Of a stretch of 29,434 bases of DNA, positions 1-8,275 are shown one piece after another. The stretch's first letter is position 1; each line of letters opens with the position of its first letter. Source of the stretch: UBA6918 sp040754425 (GTDB lineage Bacteria; Pseudomonadota; Gammaproteobacteria; Burkholderiales; Thiobacillaceae). Position numbers and translations under genes: made by a program. The stretch lies in NCBI GenBank assembly GCA_040754425.1, contig JBFMCR010000029.1:1-29434 (forward strand), in the 5' to 3' direction. The notes under the pieces are model-generated. The model was not told the origin of the DNA. It saw nothing but the letters and a program-made list of their open reading frames with translations, and ran no database searches.

Positions 1-172
1 CGTAGTGGTAGGCGGACAACCACCGGTAAATCGTGCGCCGATTGATACCCATGCCGGCCGCCACGACCTCCGGGCTTTCACCCTCTTCAACGCGTTTCAC
101 CCCCGCCATGCGCAGTTGCTCTTTCGCCTCACGCGGCAGTTTGCGAGTATCGAATACTTTCTTGCATTTCAT
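1..172 (-). CDS. IS630-family transposase, N-terminal part (runs off left edge)
   Basis: The minus strand encodes 57 residues from an ATG at 172 to the window edge, with no stop. The peptide starts MKCKKVFDTRKLPREAKEQL and continues with a helix-turn-helix ending GMGINRRTIYRWLSAYHY. That HTH with the NRRTIYRWL recognition helix is typical of the N-terminal domain of IS630/Tc1-type transposases; the DDE catalytic domain would lie outside the window. The start was chosen because it opens the conserved HTH frame directly; no strong ribosome site is visible. The insertion sequence end should lie somewhere between 173 and about 230, but I could not pick out a terminal inverted repeat with one end missing. 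Whether the element is intact cannot be judged from here. Confidence 0.75.
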   Translation of the reverse strand, partial: MKCKKVFDTRKLPREAKEQLRMAGVKRVEEGESPEVVAAGMGINRRTIYRWLSAYHY

Positions 173-229
173 GCCCTCGCATTGTATCGCATGAGGCTTT
201 GTTTGTGAAGATTTTAGTAAAATCGTTTC

Positions 230-298
230 ACCGCAGAGTTCGCGGAGGACGCGGAGTTTTTTGATTGCTTTCTCCGCGAGCTCTGCGAACTTTGCGGT
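230..298. repeat. Inverted repeat, 27-nt arms, intergenic
   Basis: Arms 230-256 and 272-298 are reverse complements at 23 of 27 positions around a 15-nt loop. The arm reads accgcagagttcgcggagg and onward, the style of the dispersed 'accgcagag/cgcggag' repeat seen in betaproteobacterial intergenic regions. It lies between the transposase fragment and the phosphatidyltransferase gene. A transcript crossing it in either direction would fold into a long hairpin, so it may act as a terminator or transcript stabiliser. Confidence 0.7.
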
Positions 299-374
299 AA
301 ATTCCGTTTTTTTGACTTGGTTTTCCGTTGGGTTTTTCCCATGGTTCAACAAGATTTCAGGGGTTGACTTTCAC

Positions 375-926
375 ATGCAAGAAAAAGCCTTCAACCTGCC
401 CAATTCCATCACCGGCATCCGTCTCATGGGTGTGCCGGCGACGATCTGGTTCATGCTCGAAGGCCAGTGGGCCGTCGCGACCTGGGTGTTCCTGGCGGCC
501 GCGCTGACCGACGGGCTCGACGGTTTTCTAGCCCGCAGGCTGCACCAGACCACGGCCATCGGTGCGGCGCTCGACACCGTCACCGACAAGGCGCTGTCGC
601 TGTCGGTGCTGGTGGTGCTGCTGAGTTTTGAAATGGTGCCGGTGTGGGTCGCGCTCGCCATCGTCATTCGCGACACGGTGATCGTGGTCGGCGCCCTGGC
701 CTACCGCGGCATGGCCGGACACCTGGAAATCCAGCCCACGCTGCTTGGCAAGACCAACACCTTTGCCGAGTTCGCCATGCTCGCGCTGGTGCTGGGACAC
801 GAGGCCGGCATCGTGCCGGGCGAAGCCTGGGTCCGCCCCATGTTCTGGGTGGTGTTCGCCACCACCGTGGCCTCGGGCATCCAGTATGTGTGGATCTGGG
901 GAAACAAGGCCCGCCGCGCAGGCTAG
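375..926 (+). CDS. CDP-alcohol phosphatidyltransferase family membrane protein
   Basis: 183 residues starting MQEKAFNLPNSITGIRLMGV. It carries the complete CDP-alcohol phosphatidyltransferase signature DG-x2-AR-x8-G-x3-D-x3-D, here DGLDGFLARR followed by GAALDTVTDK, which binds the metal and the CDP group. Several hydrophobic helices follow, consistent with an integral inner-membrane enzyme that moves a phosphatidyl group from CDP-diacylglycerol (or a similar donor) to an alcohol. The length fits the PgsA/CLS-like subfamily, but the acceptor cannot be told from the motif. The frame is open further upstream to 261, but that part runs through the inverted repeat and gives a non-conserved leader, so the ATG at 375 just before the NPxxIT(x)xR motif is preferred. 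Function at family level is secure; substrate is unknown. Confidence 0.85.
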   Translation: MQEKAFNLPNSITGIRLMGVPATIWFMLEGQWAVATWVFLAAALTDGLDGFLARRLHQTTAIGAALDTVTDKALSLSVLVVLLSFEMVPVWVALAIVIRDTVIVVGALAYRGMAGHLEIQPTLLGKTNTFAEFAMLALVLGHEAGIVPGEAWVRPMFWVVFATTVASGIQYVWIWGNKARRAG

Positions 927-1007
927 CCCATTGGGCTACGCAATACGTTTTTTTCATGCGGCCGTCATGGCAGGACTGCGACGGTTTTGGCGTAAAATGC
1001 GCGGCTT

Positions 1008-1083
1008 GCCCCCGTAGCTCAGTGGATAGAGCATCCCCCTCCTAAGGGGAGGGTCGCACGTTCGATTCGTGCCGGGGGCGCCA
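1008..1083 (+). tRNA. tRNA-Arg (anticodon CCT), CCA encoded
   Basis: A full cloverleaf is visible. The acceptor stem gcccccg (1008-1014) pairs with cgggggc (1073-1079), the discriminator is G1080 and CCA is encoded at 1081-1083. The anticodon stem tccc c/gggga flanks the loop ctcctaa, which places anticodon CCT at 1041-1043, reading AGG. The T-arm contains gttcgattc. A candidate -10 box taaaat (993-998) sits 10 nt before the mature 5' end. No U-rich terminator follows. Confidence 0.95.
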
Positions 1084-1098
1084 TCCGCTCCCCGCCGT

Positions 1099-1127
1099 TT
1101 GCAGCGAGTGTGGCTGTGCACTATAGT
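1099..1127 (+). promoter_or_regulatory. Sigma70-type promoter for the sensor-kinase cluster
   Basis: TTGCAG (1099-1104) and TATAGT (1122-1127) are separated by 17 bp, a near-consensus housekeeping promoter. It lies between the tRNA and the histidine kinase start at 1212, giving a leader of about 75-80 nt. No operator-like repeat is evident around it. Confidence 0.55.
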
Positions 1128-1211
1128 GGCGCCATTGCGCATGCCGGATAAGTGGAGAGAAGCGTGCGACGGCAGGCCATGCCGCTGTCAGCCGCCAACG
1201 GGGATGGGGAA

Positions 1212-2867
1212 ATGACTCAGCAGTCTTCCGCAGTCGATCGGTCCGCGGCAAGAAAAGCCAAGTTGCGTTTGGCGGCGATGTATCTTCTGCCGGCGCTGGC
1301 ATTGTTCTTTCTCGTGTGGCTGATGCCGATCCCGACGCATCTGCTCACGCCGGCACGCCATCTCGTCCTGCACAATTTCCTTGAGGGTTTTGCCATCGCG
1401 GTCTCGGTGATGGTGTTCGCCTACGGCTGGTCGACTTATGGCGCTTCCCAGCCGCGCAGCGTCACCATCATCGCGGCCGGATTCCTGGGGGTGGGCGTGC
1501 TCGATTTCGCCCACATGCTTTCCTATGCGGGCATGCCAGATTTCGTCACCCCCGGCAGCCCCAACAAGGCCATCTACTTCTGGCTGATGGCGCGCCTGGT
1601 CGCGGCGTTGACTCTGCTGGCCGCGGTGCTGTGGGGCGGCACGCGCGAAAGCCTGGGACCGCGCTGCCGTGCCGGACTCTTCGCCGGCATGCTGGGCCTG
1701 TGCGCGCTTTGCTATTGCCTCGTGCTGTTCATGCCGCAGGCGCTGCCACCCATGTTCGTGCCGGGGGCAGGGTTGACCCCGCTCAAGATCGGCTTCGAGT
1801 ATTCCCTCATCCTGCTGCAACTGGCGGTCATGCTGCTGATGATCGCGCGGCCCGGGATGAGCGGCCTGCCGGATGGCGCGCGCCTGGTCGCGGCGCTCGG
1901 CATCATGGTGCTGTCGGAACTGTGCTTCACGCTTTATGTGCAGGTGTACGACGCCTTCAACATGCTGGGCCACGTCTACAAGACGGTGGCGTATTACCTC
2001 ATCTATCGCAGCGTTTTCGTGGCTTCGGTACGCATGCCGTTCGAACGCCTGATGGCTTCCGAGGCCGCGCTCAGGGAGAGCGAGCAGAACGTACGCGCGC
2101 TCAACGCCGAGCTCGAACGGCGCGTCGAGCAGCGCACCGCCCAGCTGGCGGCGTCGAATCGCGAGCTGGAGCGTTTTGCCTATGTTGCTTCGCACGACCT
2201 GCAGGAGCCCTTGCGCACGGTTTCCAGCTATATGCAGCTGCTGGAGCGGCGCTATCACGACAGACTCGATGCGGACGGGCGCGAATTCATCGGTTATGCC
2301 GTCGATGGCGCCAACCGTATGCAGAACATGATCCGCGACCTGCTCGATTATTCGCGCGTGCAGACGCATGGGCAGAGTTTCGTGCCAGTGGACCTTAACC
2401 GGGTGTTGGGCGAGGCTCTCGACGATCTCAGGCTGGCGCTGGAAGAAAACACGGCCACGGTAACGCACGATCCCCTGCCCGTGGTCATGGGCGATGCCGG
2501 GCAGCTGCACCGCCTGCTGCAGAATCTGATCGGCAACGCGCTCAAGTACCGCCGGGAAGAGGCGCCGTCCATCCATGTCTTCGCCCGTCCCATCGAGCCC
2601 GGCAGCAGGCTGCCGCCGACGGCACCTGCCGAAGGCTGGATCATCGGCGTCAAGGACAATGGCATCGGCATCGATGCCCGGTATCACGACAAGGTGTTCC
2701 AGCTCTTCCAGCGACTGCACGGCCGGGGCAGACACCCCGGCAACGGGCTGGGGCTGGCCCTTGGCAGGCGCATCGTCGAGCGCCATGGCGGCGCCATCTG
2801 GGTCGAGTCCGCGGTTGGCGCGGGTTCAACTTTTTTCTTTGCACTGCCGATACGGACGGAGTCCTGA
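1212..2867 (+). CDS. MASE3-domain membrane sensor histidine kinase
   Basis: 551 residues from ATG 1212, preceded by a G-rich Shine-Dalgarno stretch (ggggat about 6 nt upstream); the frame is open back to a GTG at 1152, so a longer form is possible. The N-terminal third is a multi-helix membrane sensor with MASE3 hallmarks (HNFLEGFAIAVSV, then GVLDFAHMLSYAGMP). A coiled coil (about 280-320) links it to a HisKA domain with H-box SHDLQEPLRT, phosphoacceptor His about residue 328. The HATPase has the N box (QNLIGNALKY), G1 (DNGIGID) and G2 (GNGLGLALG). There is no PAS or receiver domain. This kinase type resembles the cytoplasmic part of phytochrome-like kinases that signal to small Rcp1-type receivers; such a receiver lies at 5801-6232. 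MASE3 ligands are unknown. Confidence 0.9.
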   Translation: MTQQSSAVDRSAARKAKLRLAAMYLLPALALFFLVWLMPIPTHLLTPARHLVLHNFLEGFAIAVSVMVFAYGWSTYGASQPRSVTIIAAGFLGVGVLDFAHMLSYAGMPDFVTPGSPNKAIYFWLMARLVAALTLLAAVLWGGTRESLGPRCRAGLFAGMLGLCALCYCLVLFMPQALPPMFVPGAGLTPLKIGFEYSLILLQLAVMLLMIARPGMSGLPDGARLVAALGIMVLSELCFTLYVQVYDAFNMLGHVYKTVAYYLIYRSVFVASVRMPFERLMASEAALRESEQNVRALNAELERRVEQRTAQLAASNRELERFAYVASHDLQEPLRTVSSYMQLLERRYHDRLDADGREFIGYAVDGANRMQNMIRDLLDYSRVQTHGQSFVPVDLNRVLGEALDDLRLALEENTATVTHDPLPVVMGDAGQLHRLLQNLIGNALKYRREEAPSIHVFARPIEPGSRLPPTAPAEGWIIGVKDNGIGIDARYHDKVFQLFQRLHGRGRHPGNGLGLALGRRIVERHGGAIWVESAVGAGSTFFFALPIRTES

Positions 2868-2997
2868 GCAATCCGGGCAGCGGCCACGAGAACGGCAGGA
2901 GCGAGTTGGCGTGGGAAGATTTGATTTTCCATTAAAACCATACTAACAACATTGTATTTGTAACAAAAGAACAAGAAAACAATCATAAAGGAGAATC

Positions 2998-5718
2998 ATG
3001 AGGTTGCTTCTGGTGGAGGACAATCCCGCAGACGCCCGCTGGGTGCGCGAGATGCTGGCGGAAGCCGATAGCGGCGTGGAACTGGCTCATGTCGAGAGTC
3101 TGGCGGGGGCGCTGCAGGCGCTGCGCTCCGGGAGCTTCGACATCCTCCTGCTCGATCTGGGGCTGCCGGACAGCACCGGTCCGGAGCAGACACTCAGGCA
3201 GGTCATCGAGGCCAGCGGCACCGTGCCGGTCGTCGTGCTGACAGGGGAAGACGAGCATGCAGGAAGCCATGCGCTAGCCCTGGGGGCGCAGGACTATCTT
3301 GTCAAAGGCCAGTTCGAGGGCGCTTTCCTGCTGCGCACCCTGCAGCACGCCGTTGAGCGTCAGCGCCTGTTGAGCAGGCTGGCGCGCGAAGCCGCCCTGC
3401 GCGAGGAAGCGCAGCTGGCGCTGGAGCGGTACAACGATGCCCTGGCCGAGCGCGTGCGCATGCGTACCGAACAGTTGCAGCGGGTCAATCGCTCCCTTCA
3501 GTTGATCAGCCACAGCAATCGCACCCTGCTGCGGGCGCGCGAGGAGCAAACCCTGCTGGACGAGATCTGCCGCCTGGTGGTGGATGTCGGCGGCTACGCG
3601 ATTGCATGGGTGGGCTATGCGCAGGACGATGCCGACAGGGGTGTGCGTACGATGGCAAGCGCCGGCAGCGACACTTCCTGTACCGAAGTTTTGCGTTTTT
3701 CCTGGGGGGATGACGAATGGGGGCGAGGTCCGGTCGGCACCGCCATTCGTTCCGGACGCATGGCCATCGAGCGCGACGTCGCCGGCAGCGAAAGCTATGT
3801 GCCCTGGCGCGCCGTGGCGACAAAGCGCGGCATACAGGCTTCGCTGGCGCTGCCGCTGCGCGTCGAAGGCCGCGTCATTGGCGTACTGTCGATCTGCGCG
3901 CAGTCGACCGACATGTTCGAGGAGGACGAGCTGGAACTGCTGGAAGAACTCGCTGCCGACCTTTCCTACGGCATCGAAACCCTGCGCGTGCGTTCGGCGC
4001 GCCGCGAGGCCGTGGCCAGGGCGCGCCTGCTGGCCAATGCCGTGGAACAGACGGCCGACCTCGTCACCATTGCCGATCGCGACGGCAACATCCTGTACGT
4101 GAATGCCGCCTTTGAGAAGGTGACGGGCTATTCCTTCGAGGAAGCCCTCGGCAAGAACCCTTCCATTCTCAATTCCGGGCTGATGTCGGATACGCAGCAT
4201 GAGGAACTGTGGCGCACCATCCGGGGCGGCGAGGCTTATCACGGCACTTTCATCAACCGTCGCAAGGACGGCAGCCTCTACTACGAACAGAAGACCATCA
4301 CTCCCATCCTCAGGGACGGGCGCGGCGAGATCACGCATTTCCTGTCAACCGGCAAGGACATCACCAACGAAGTGGTGGTCGAGGACCGACTGCGCCAGCT
4401 GTCGCTGCACGATCCGCTGACCGGGCTGCCTAACCGCGGCCACATGCGTGAAAGGATAGCCCGGCTGCTGGAAAGACTGGAAAGCAGCGGCGGCGGCGTG
4501 GCAGTGCTGGTGCTCAACCTGGACCGTTTCAAGGTCATCAACCACAGCCTCGGCCACGAAGGCGGCGATGCGCTGCTGCAGGCAGTGGCGCAGCGCCTGC
4601 TGGAACTCGTCCGGCCGGAGGATGCGGTCGCGCGCCTAGAAGCCGACAGCTTTGCCGTCCTGCTGGACGACATCAATACCGTCGACGGCGTGTCGCCGGT
4701 GGCGGACAAGCTGCTGGCGGGCTTTGCCGCGCCCTTCGACATCAACGGGGAAGAGGTTTTTGTCACCGTGAGCATGGGTGTGAGCGTATGGCCGAGCGAT
4801 GGCGATGATGCCGCCGCCCTGCTGCAGAACGCCGAAGTCGCGCTCAGTCGGGCCAAGCAGCGCGGCCGTGCGCGCTGCGAGTATTACGAGCCTACCATGA
4901 ACGCACAGGCGGCCAAGCGGCTTTCCACCGAGACCAGCCTCAGGCGTGCGTTGGAACGGGGTGAGTTTGTGCTGCACTACCAGCCCAAGGTGGATATCAG
5001 AACCGAGCGCATCGTCGGTGCCGAGGCGCTGGTGCGCTGGCAGCATCCGGAACGCGGGCTGGTGCCGCCGGGCGATTTCATCCCGCTGCTGGAGGATACC
5101 GGGCTCATCGTACCGGTCAGGCGCTGGGTGCTGGAAACCGCCTGCGCCCAGCAGCGTGCCTGGGCAAGACTGGGCGGCGGGCGAGTGTCCATGGCGGTCA
5201 ATCTTTCCGCGCAGCAGTTCGCCCAAAGCGATGTGGTACAGATGGTGGAAGCGGCGCTGGCCGACTGCGGCATGCCCGGCAAGGGCGAGTGGCTGGAACT
5301 GGAGATCACCGAAAGCGCGGTCATGCAGGATGTCGGGCATGCCGTCTCCACCCTAAAGCGGCTCAAGGCGCTCGGCATCCGAATTGCCATTGACGACTTC
5401 GGCACCGGCCATTCCTCGCTCAGTTATCTCACGCGCCTGCCCATCGACGTGCTCAAGGTGGACCGCTCATTCGTCATTCCCCTGCCCCACAGCCAGCAGG
5501 ATGCCGAAGTGGTGCGGGCCGTTCTCGCGCTGGCACGCAGCCTCGGCCTCGAGGTGGTGGCCGAGGGCGTTGAAAGCGCAGACCAACACGCCTTCCTGCT
5601 GGAGCAGGGCTGCACGCTGGCGCAGGGCCACTACTTCGCGCCCCCGCTGCGGGCCGAGCAAATCATCACCCTGCTCGCACACATCGAGCGGCCGATACGC
5701 GAATCGCAAAACCGGTAA
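2998..5718 (+). CDS. Response regulator with GAF, PAS, degenerate GGDEF and EAL domains (predicted c-di-GMP phosphodiesterase)
   Basis: 906 residues; start fixed by aaaggagaatc directly before ATG. Receiver domain 1-125 has acidic D8, phosphoacceptor D53 (LLLDLGLPD), Thr in VVLTGEDE and K103. A coiled coil (about 120-165) leads to a GAF domain (about 165-335), then PAS (about 345-460, IADRDGNILYVNAAFEKVTG). The GGDEF domain (about 470-630) has EADSF at 548-552 in place of GGDEF, so cyclase activity is unlikely; it may bind GTP as a regulator. The EAL domain (about 650-895) keeps EALVRW (676), NLSAQQF, EITES, IDDFGTGHSSL, LKVDRSF, VAEGVES and QG, the residues for metal binding and catalysis. 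The expected activity is hydrolysis of c-di-GMP to pGpG, gated by phosphorylation and GAF/PAS input. It lies 130 nt after the kinase; the leader is strikingly AT-rich. Confidence 0.9.
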   Translation: MRLLLVEDNPADARWVREMLAEADSGVELAHVESLAGALQALRSGSFDILLLDLGLPDSTGPEQTLRQVIEASGTVPVVVLTGEDEHAGSHALALGAQDYLVKGQFEGAFLLRTLQHAVERQRLLSRLAREAALREEAQLALERYNDALAERVRMRTEQLQRVNRSLQLISHSNRTLLRAREEQTLLDEICRLVVDVGGYAIAWVGYAQDDADRGVRTMASAGSDTSCTEVLRFSWGDDEWGRGPVGTAIRSGRMAIERDVAGSESYVPWRAVATKRGIQASLALPLRVEGRVIGVLSICAQSTDMFEEDELELLEELAADLSYGIETLRVRSARREAVARARLLANAVEQTADLVTIADRDGNILYVNAAFEKVTGYSFEEALGKNPSILNSGLMSDTQHEELWRTIRGGEAYHGTFINRRKDGSLYYEQKTITPILRDGRGEITHFLSTGKDITNEVVVEDRLRQLSLHDPLTGLPNRGHMRERIARLLERLESSGGGVAVLVLNLDRFKVINHSLGHEGGDALLQAVAQRLLELVRPEDAVARLEADSFAVLLDDINTVDGVSPVADKLLAGFAAPFDINGEEVFVTVSMGVSVWPSDGDDAAALLQNAEVALSRAKQRGRARCEYYEPTMNAQAAKRLSTETSLRRALERGEFVLHYQPKVDIRTERIVGAEALVRWQHPERGLVPPGDFIPLLEDTGLIVPVRRWVLETACAQQRAWARLGGGRVSMAVNLSAQQFAQSDVVQMVEAALADCGMPGKGEWLELEITESAVMQDVGHAVSTLKRLKALGIRIAIDDFGTGHSSLSYLTRLPIDVLKVDRSFVIPLPHSQQDAEVVRAVLALARSLGLEVVAEGVESADQHAFLLEQGCTLAQGHYFAPPLRAEQIITLLAHIERPIRESQNR

Positions 5719-5800
5719 GTAAAAACGACAGGCTCGCCGGGCAGACATGCTAAAAAGAAACCATACGGGCAAACCGATGGGACTGACAATGGGAAGAGCG

Positions 5801-6232
5801 ATGGAAGTGCTGCTGGTGGATGACAATCCTGCCGACATCAGGCTCATGCAGGAAGCGTTCCGGGAAACGCGGGTAAACAGCACCCTGCGCATTGCCGCCG
5901 ACGGGGTTCAGGCCATGGCCTATCTGCGACATCAAGGCAGCTATGCCAACGTTCCCCGCCCGGACATCGTCCTGCTCGACCTCAATCTTCCGCGCATGAA
6001 TGGCTACGAAGTCCTCGCCGAGATCAAGGGCGATCCATCGCTCAGGCTCATCCCCGTGGTGGTGCTGACGACTTCCTCCTCGCCTGACGACATCCATCGT
6101 TCCTACGATTTGCGGGCCAACTGCTACATCACGAAACCGGCGAATATCGAGCGCTTCATCGGCGCGGTCAGGACCATAGGCGAACACTGGCTCAAGCTGG
6201 CCAGCCTGCCGGACAGCCGCATCAGTCACTAG
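5801..6232 (+). CDS. Single-domain response regulator, Rcp1-like
   Basis: 143 residues consisting only of a receiver domain: MEVLLVDDNPADIRLM, phosphoacceptor D60 in VLLDLNLPRMNG, conserved VVVLTTSSSPDDI, and the lysine in CYITKPANIERF. The S-S-S-x-D-D-I block and the ITKP context are typical of the Rcp1 subfamily, which partners histidine kinases like the one at 1212. The ATG at 5801 has gggaag about 5 nt upstream; in-frame ATGs at 5777 and 5789 and a start at 5747 would add non-conserved residues. With no output domain, it probably acts by protein contact or as a phosphate sink. It lies 82 nt after the EAL gene on the same strand, and its 3' end overlaps the convergent gene by 11 nt. Confidence 0.88.
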   Translation: MEVLLVDDNPADIRLMQEAFRETRVNSTLRIAADGVQAMAYLRHQGSYANVPRPDIVLLDLNLPRMNGYEVLAEIKGDPSLRLIPVVVLTTSSSPDDIHRSYDLRANCYITKPANIERFIGAVRTIGEHWLKLASLPDSRISH

Positions 6233-6827
6233 AACCGGACTGTTTGCCACGCACGGGCTGCAGCGCCTGTCTAAGCCTTGGCATCTCGCTGCGGTAGGCT
6301 ACGGCATCGCAGTAATCGGTGAATTCGCCATAATGCGAATGAGTCCGCAGCAACCGGCGCGCATGGCGGATCGGGCACCAGTACTGCTCGGTGCGCGCGA
6401 TGTTTTCGCGCATGTAGGCCGCCAGGCCGTTGGCGTAGGAGCAGTAGGTGCAGTGGAGTTTCTCGATGGCGTTGAGGTAGGCGAGCTGGCCGCGGTCGAA
6501 GGCCATGTAGTCGCGGCGGCGCACCTTCTCGATGCGGTAGAGCGGAAAGCACAGCATCTGCTACAGGCTGGCGCCGACGTCGATCAGTGCGAGCGGTACG
6601 ATCATGGCATAGATCACCGGGGCGGTGACGATGTTGCGCAGTTCCGAACGTGCGAGGTATTGCAGCAGCCCGGTCTTGAACTGGCGCTGCAGGATATCTT
6701 GCGCAAAGCGCACGCGGTGGTGTTCGAAGCGAACGTGCAGCGCTTCGCGCCGGCTTTCCAGTTCGGTTTCCGGTTCGGCCTCGAGCGCGCGGATGCGCTG
6801 GAGGATGTCGTCAACCTTCGGGGTCAT
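6222..6827 (-). pseudogene. Conserved hypothetical protein interrupted by one in-frame TAG
   Basis: Reading from ATG 6827, 88 residues (MTPKVDDILQRIRALEAEPE and onward) end at a TAG at 6563-6561. The same frame continues without a gap (CAG, then ATG at 6557) for 112 more codons to a TGA at 6222. The second half (PLYRIEKVRRRDYMAFDRGQ, LHCTYCSYANGLAAYMREN, ARTEQYWCPIRHARR) and the first half (QRQFKTGLLQYLARSELRNI, TAPVIYAMIVPL) match my memory of a single conserved proteobacterial protein of about 200 residues in which Tyr occupies the stop position (SLYQ). The first half carries a TM helix, the second half four Cys/His candidates. TAC or TAT to TAG is one base. So this is probably a nonsense-mutated gene or a sequencing error; the family function is unknown to me. 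It is convergent with the response regulator. Confidence 0.7.
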
Positions 6828-6867
6828 GGCGGGCTCGGTTGCGGTCGCCCGCCCATGTTACCCTGCT

Positions 6868-7347
6868 TCAGTGCCGCACGCGCGGCCGGCAGAAATGGCA
6901 GTGCGGGGCATCACCGAACAGATCCCAGAGGTACTTGGTCTCCACGTGCACCAGGCGCTCGTGGTCGCCGGCTTCCAGATAGATGTCGGGCTCGGCCATC
7001 AGGGCGTCATCCCAGATCATCTCCACGCCCCAGGCCTGGGGCAGACCCGGAATCACGCCGGGTTCGCAGTCGGGGAAAAGCTCTCTGACCTGCTTTTCGT
7101 CGGCAAGATTGAATTCCTGCCCATGATCCAGGCCCAGCCGGCCGAAATGCACCTCCTGGTCGGCGGGGATCATCGCCACCATCAGACACTGGTCGCCTTC
7201 GAGCAGCACCCCCTTGGCCAGGCGGCTGCCGGGAACATGCGCGGAACGCGCCGTGGCGAGGCTGGTTTGAGTATGCGGATGGGCCACCACGTCGAAGGGA
7301 ATCATGTGCTGGTCCAGGAAACGCTCGATTCTGTGCAAGGCGTTCAT
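6868..7347 (-). CDS. YbaK/EbsC-type aminoacyl-tRNA deacylase domain protein
   Basis: 159 residues starting MNALHRIERFLDQHMIPFDV, with gaggagacgaac immediately before the ATG. Family features are the Y/V-x-x-HPHT segment (VVAHPHTQTSLATARSAHVP), the lysine in SRLAKGVLLEGDQCLMVAMIP that binds substrate in this fold, and the downstream GVIPGLPQAWGVEMIWDDAL block corresponding to the GxxxP(F/L)G region. Members hydrolyse mischarged aminoacyl-tRNAs (for example Cys-tRNAPro) in trans; specificity cannot be assigned here. The C-terminal tail carries a CHFC motif (APHCHFCRPRVRH) that could bind metal, an addition to the usual fold. It is divergent from the pirin gene. Confidence 0.82.
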   Translation of the reverse strand: MNALHRIERFLDQHMIPFDVVAHPHTQTSLATARSAHVPGSRLAKGVLLEGDQCLMVAMIPADQEVHFGRLGLDHGQEFNLADEKQVRELFPDCEPGVIPGLPQAWGVEMIWDDALMAEPDIYLEAGDHERLVHVETKYLWDLFGDAPHCHFCRPRVRH

Positions 7348-7361
7348 GTTCGTCTCCTCGA

Positions 7362-7390
7362 TTGGAACAAAGGGATGAATTCACTATAGT
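7362..7390 (+). promoter_or_regulatory. Sigma70-type promoter for pirin gene
   Basis: TTGGAA (7362-7367) and TATAGT (7385-7390) are spaced by 17 bp, 30 nt before the pirin ATG. The promoter sits in the 73-bp divergent gap with the YbaK-type gene. Confidence 0.5.
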
Positions 7391-7420
7391 TCAGAACTCT
7401 CAGGCGAAAAGGAGGCCTAC

Positions 7421-8275
7421 ATGATCCGACCCGTGGAAAAACTGGTTCGCGCCGCCGAGGTGACCGAAGGCGCTGGCGTCACCGTGCACCGTACCATCGG
7501 CACCCCGGCGGTGAGAAACCTCGATCCCTTTCTCCTGCTCGACCATTTCGGCAGCAGCAACCCGGACGAGTACATCGCCGGCTTTCCGCCGCATCCGCAC
7601 CGGGGCTTCATCACCTTCACCTACATGCTGGACGGCCACATGGAACATGAGGACAGCATGGGCAACCGCGGCGACCTGCGCTCGGGCGGGGCGCAGTGGA
7701 TGAAGGCGGCCAGCGGCGTGATCCACTCGGAAATGCCCAGGCAGACCGACGGCCTCATGCGCGGCTTCCAGCTCTGGGTCAACCTGCCGGCGGCGGAAAA
7801 AATGTCCGACCCCGCCTACCAGGAATTCTCGCCCGAAGCGATCCCGCAGGTGCAGCAGGGCGCGGTGAAGGTCAGGCTGCTTGCGGGCGAATATGCGGGA
7901 ACACGCGGCGTCATCGACGACCCCAACACCGACATGCATTACCTCGATGTCGCTCTGGCGCCGGGCCCCGGGTTCTCACTGCCGCTGGCCAGCGACTATG
8001 CCGCCTTCATCTATGTCTACGAGGGCAGTGCGGCGGCGGCCGGCACCGATTTGCAGCCGCATGCCTTGGCGGTGCTGGGCGCGGGAGACGAGATACGCGT
8101 GTTGGCCGGGCCGAACGGTGCGCGCTTCATCTGCGTGGCCGGCAGGCCGATCGGCGAGGAGGTGGTGCAGCACGGTCCTTTCGTCATGAACACGCGCGCC
8201 GAGATCGAACTCGCCTTCCGCGAATACCAGAGCGGCCAACTGGTGAAGAAGAAGGCTGCGATGACGGGGAGCTAG
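7421..8275 (+). CDS. Pirin family cupin protein
   Basis: 284 residues; aaaaggaggcctac precedes the ATG. The N-terminal cupin shows the pirin signature: DPFLLLDHFGSSNPDEYIAG, FPPHPHRGFITFTYMLDG, HEDSMGNRGDLRSGGAQWMK and GVIHSEMP. The two histidines of PHPH, the later His and the Glu of HSEMP correspond to the Fe-binding set in pirins. The C-terminal cupin (about 160-270) ends in ELAFREYQSGQ, also family-typical. Bacterial pirins act variously as quercetinases or as partners of metabolic enzymes; the substrate is unknown. Its stop shares the palindrome CTAG with the stop of the convergent gene at 8272, leaving no room for a classical terminator between them. Confidence 0.9.
   Translation: MIRPVEKLVRAAEVTEGAGVTVHRTIGTPAVRNLDPFLLLDHFGSSNPDEYIAGFPPHPHRGFITFTYMLDGHMEHEDSMGNRGDLRSGGAQWMKAASGVIHSEMPRQTDGLMRGFQLWVNLPAAEKMSDPAYQEFSPEAIPQVQQGAVKVRLLAGEYAGTRGVIDDPNTDMHYLDVALAPGPGFSLPLASDYAAFIYVYEGSAAAAGTDLQPHALAVLGAGDEIRVLAGPNGARFICVAGRPIGEEVVQHGPFVMNTRAEIELAFREYQSGQLVKKKAAMTGS

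Noticed and set aside
1188..2786. Long open frame opposite the histidine kinase
   Set aside because: Antisense shadow of a gene with intact kinase motifs; no recognisable domain and no ribosome site.
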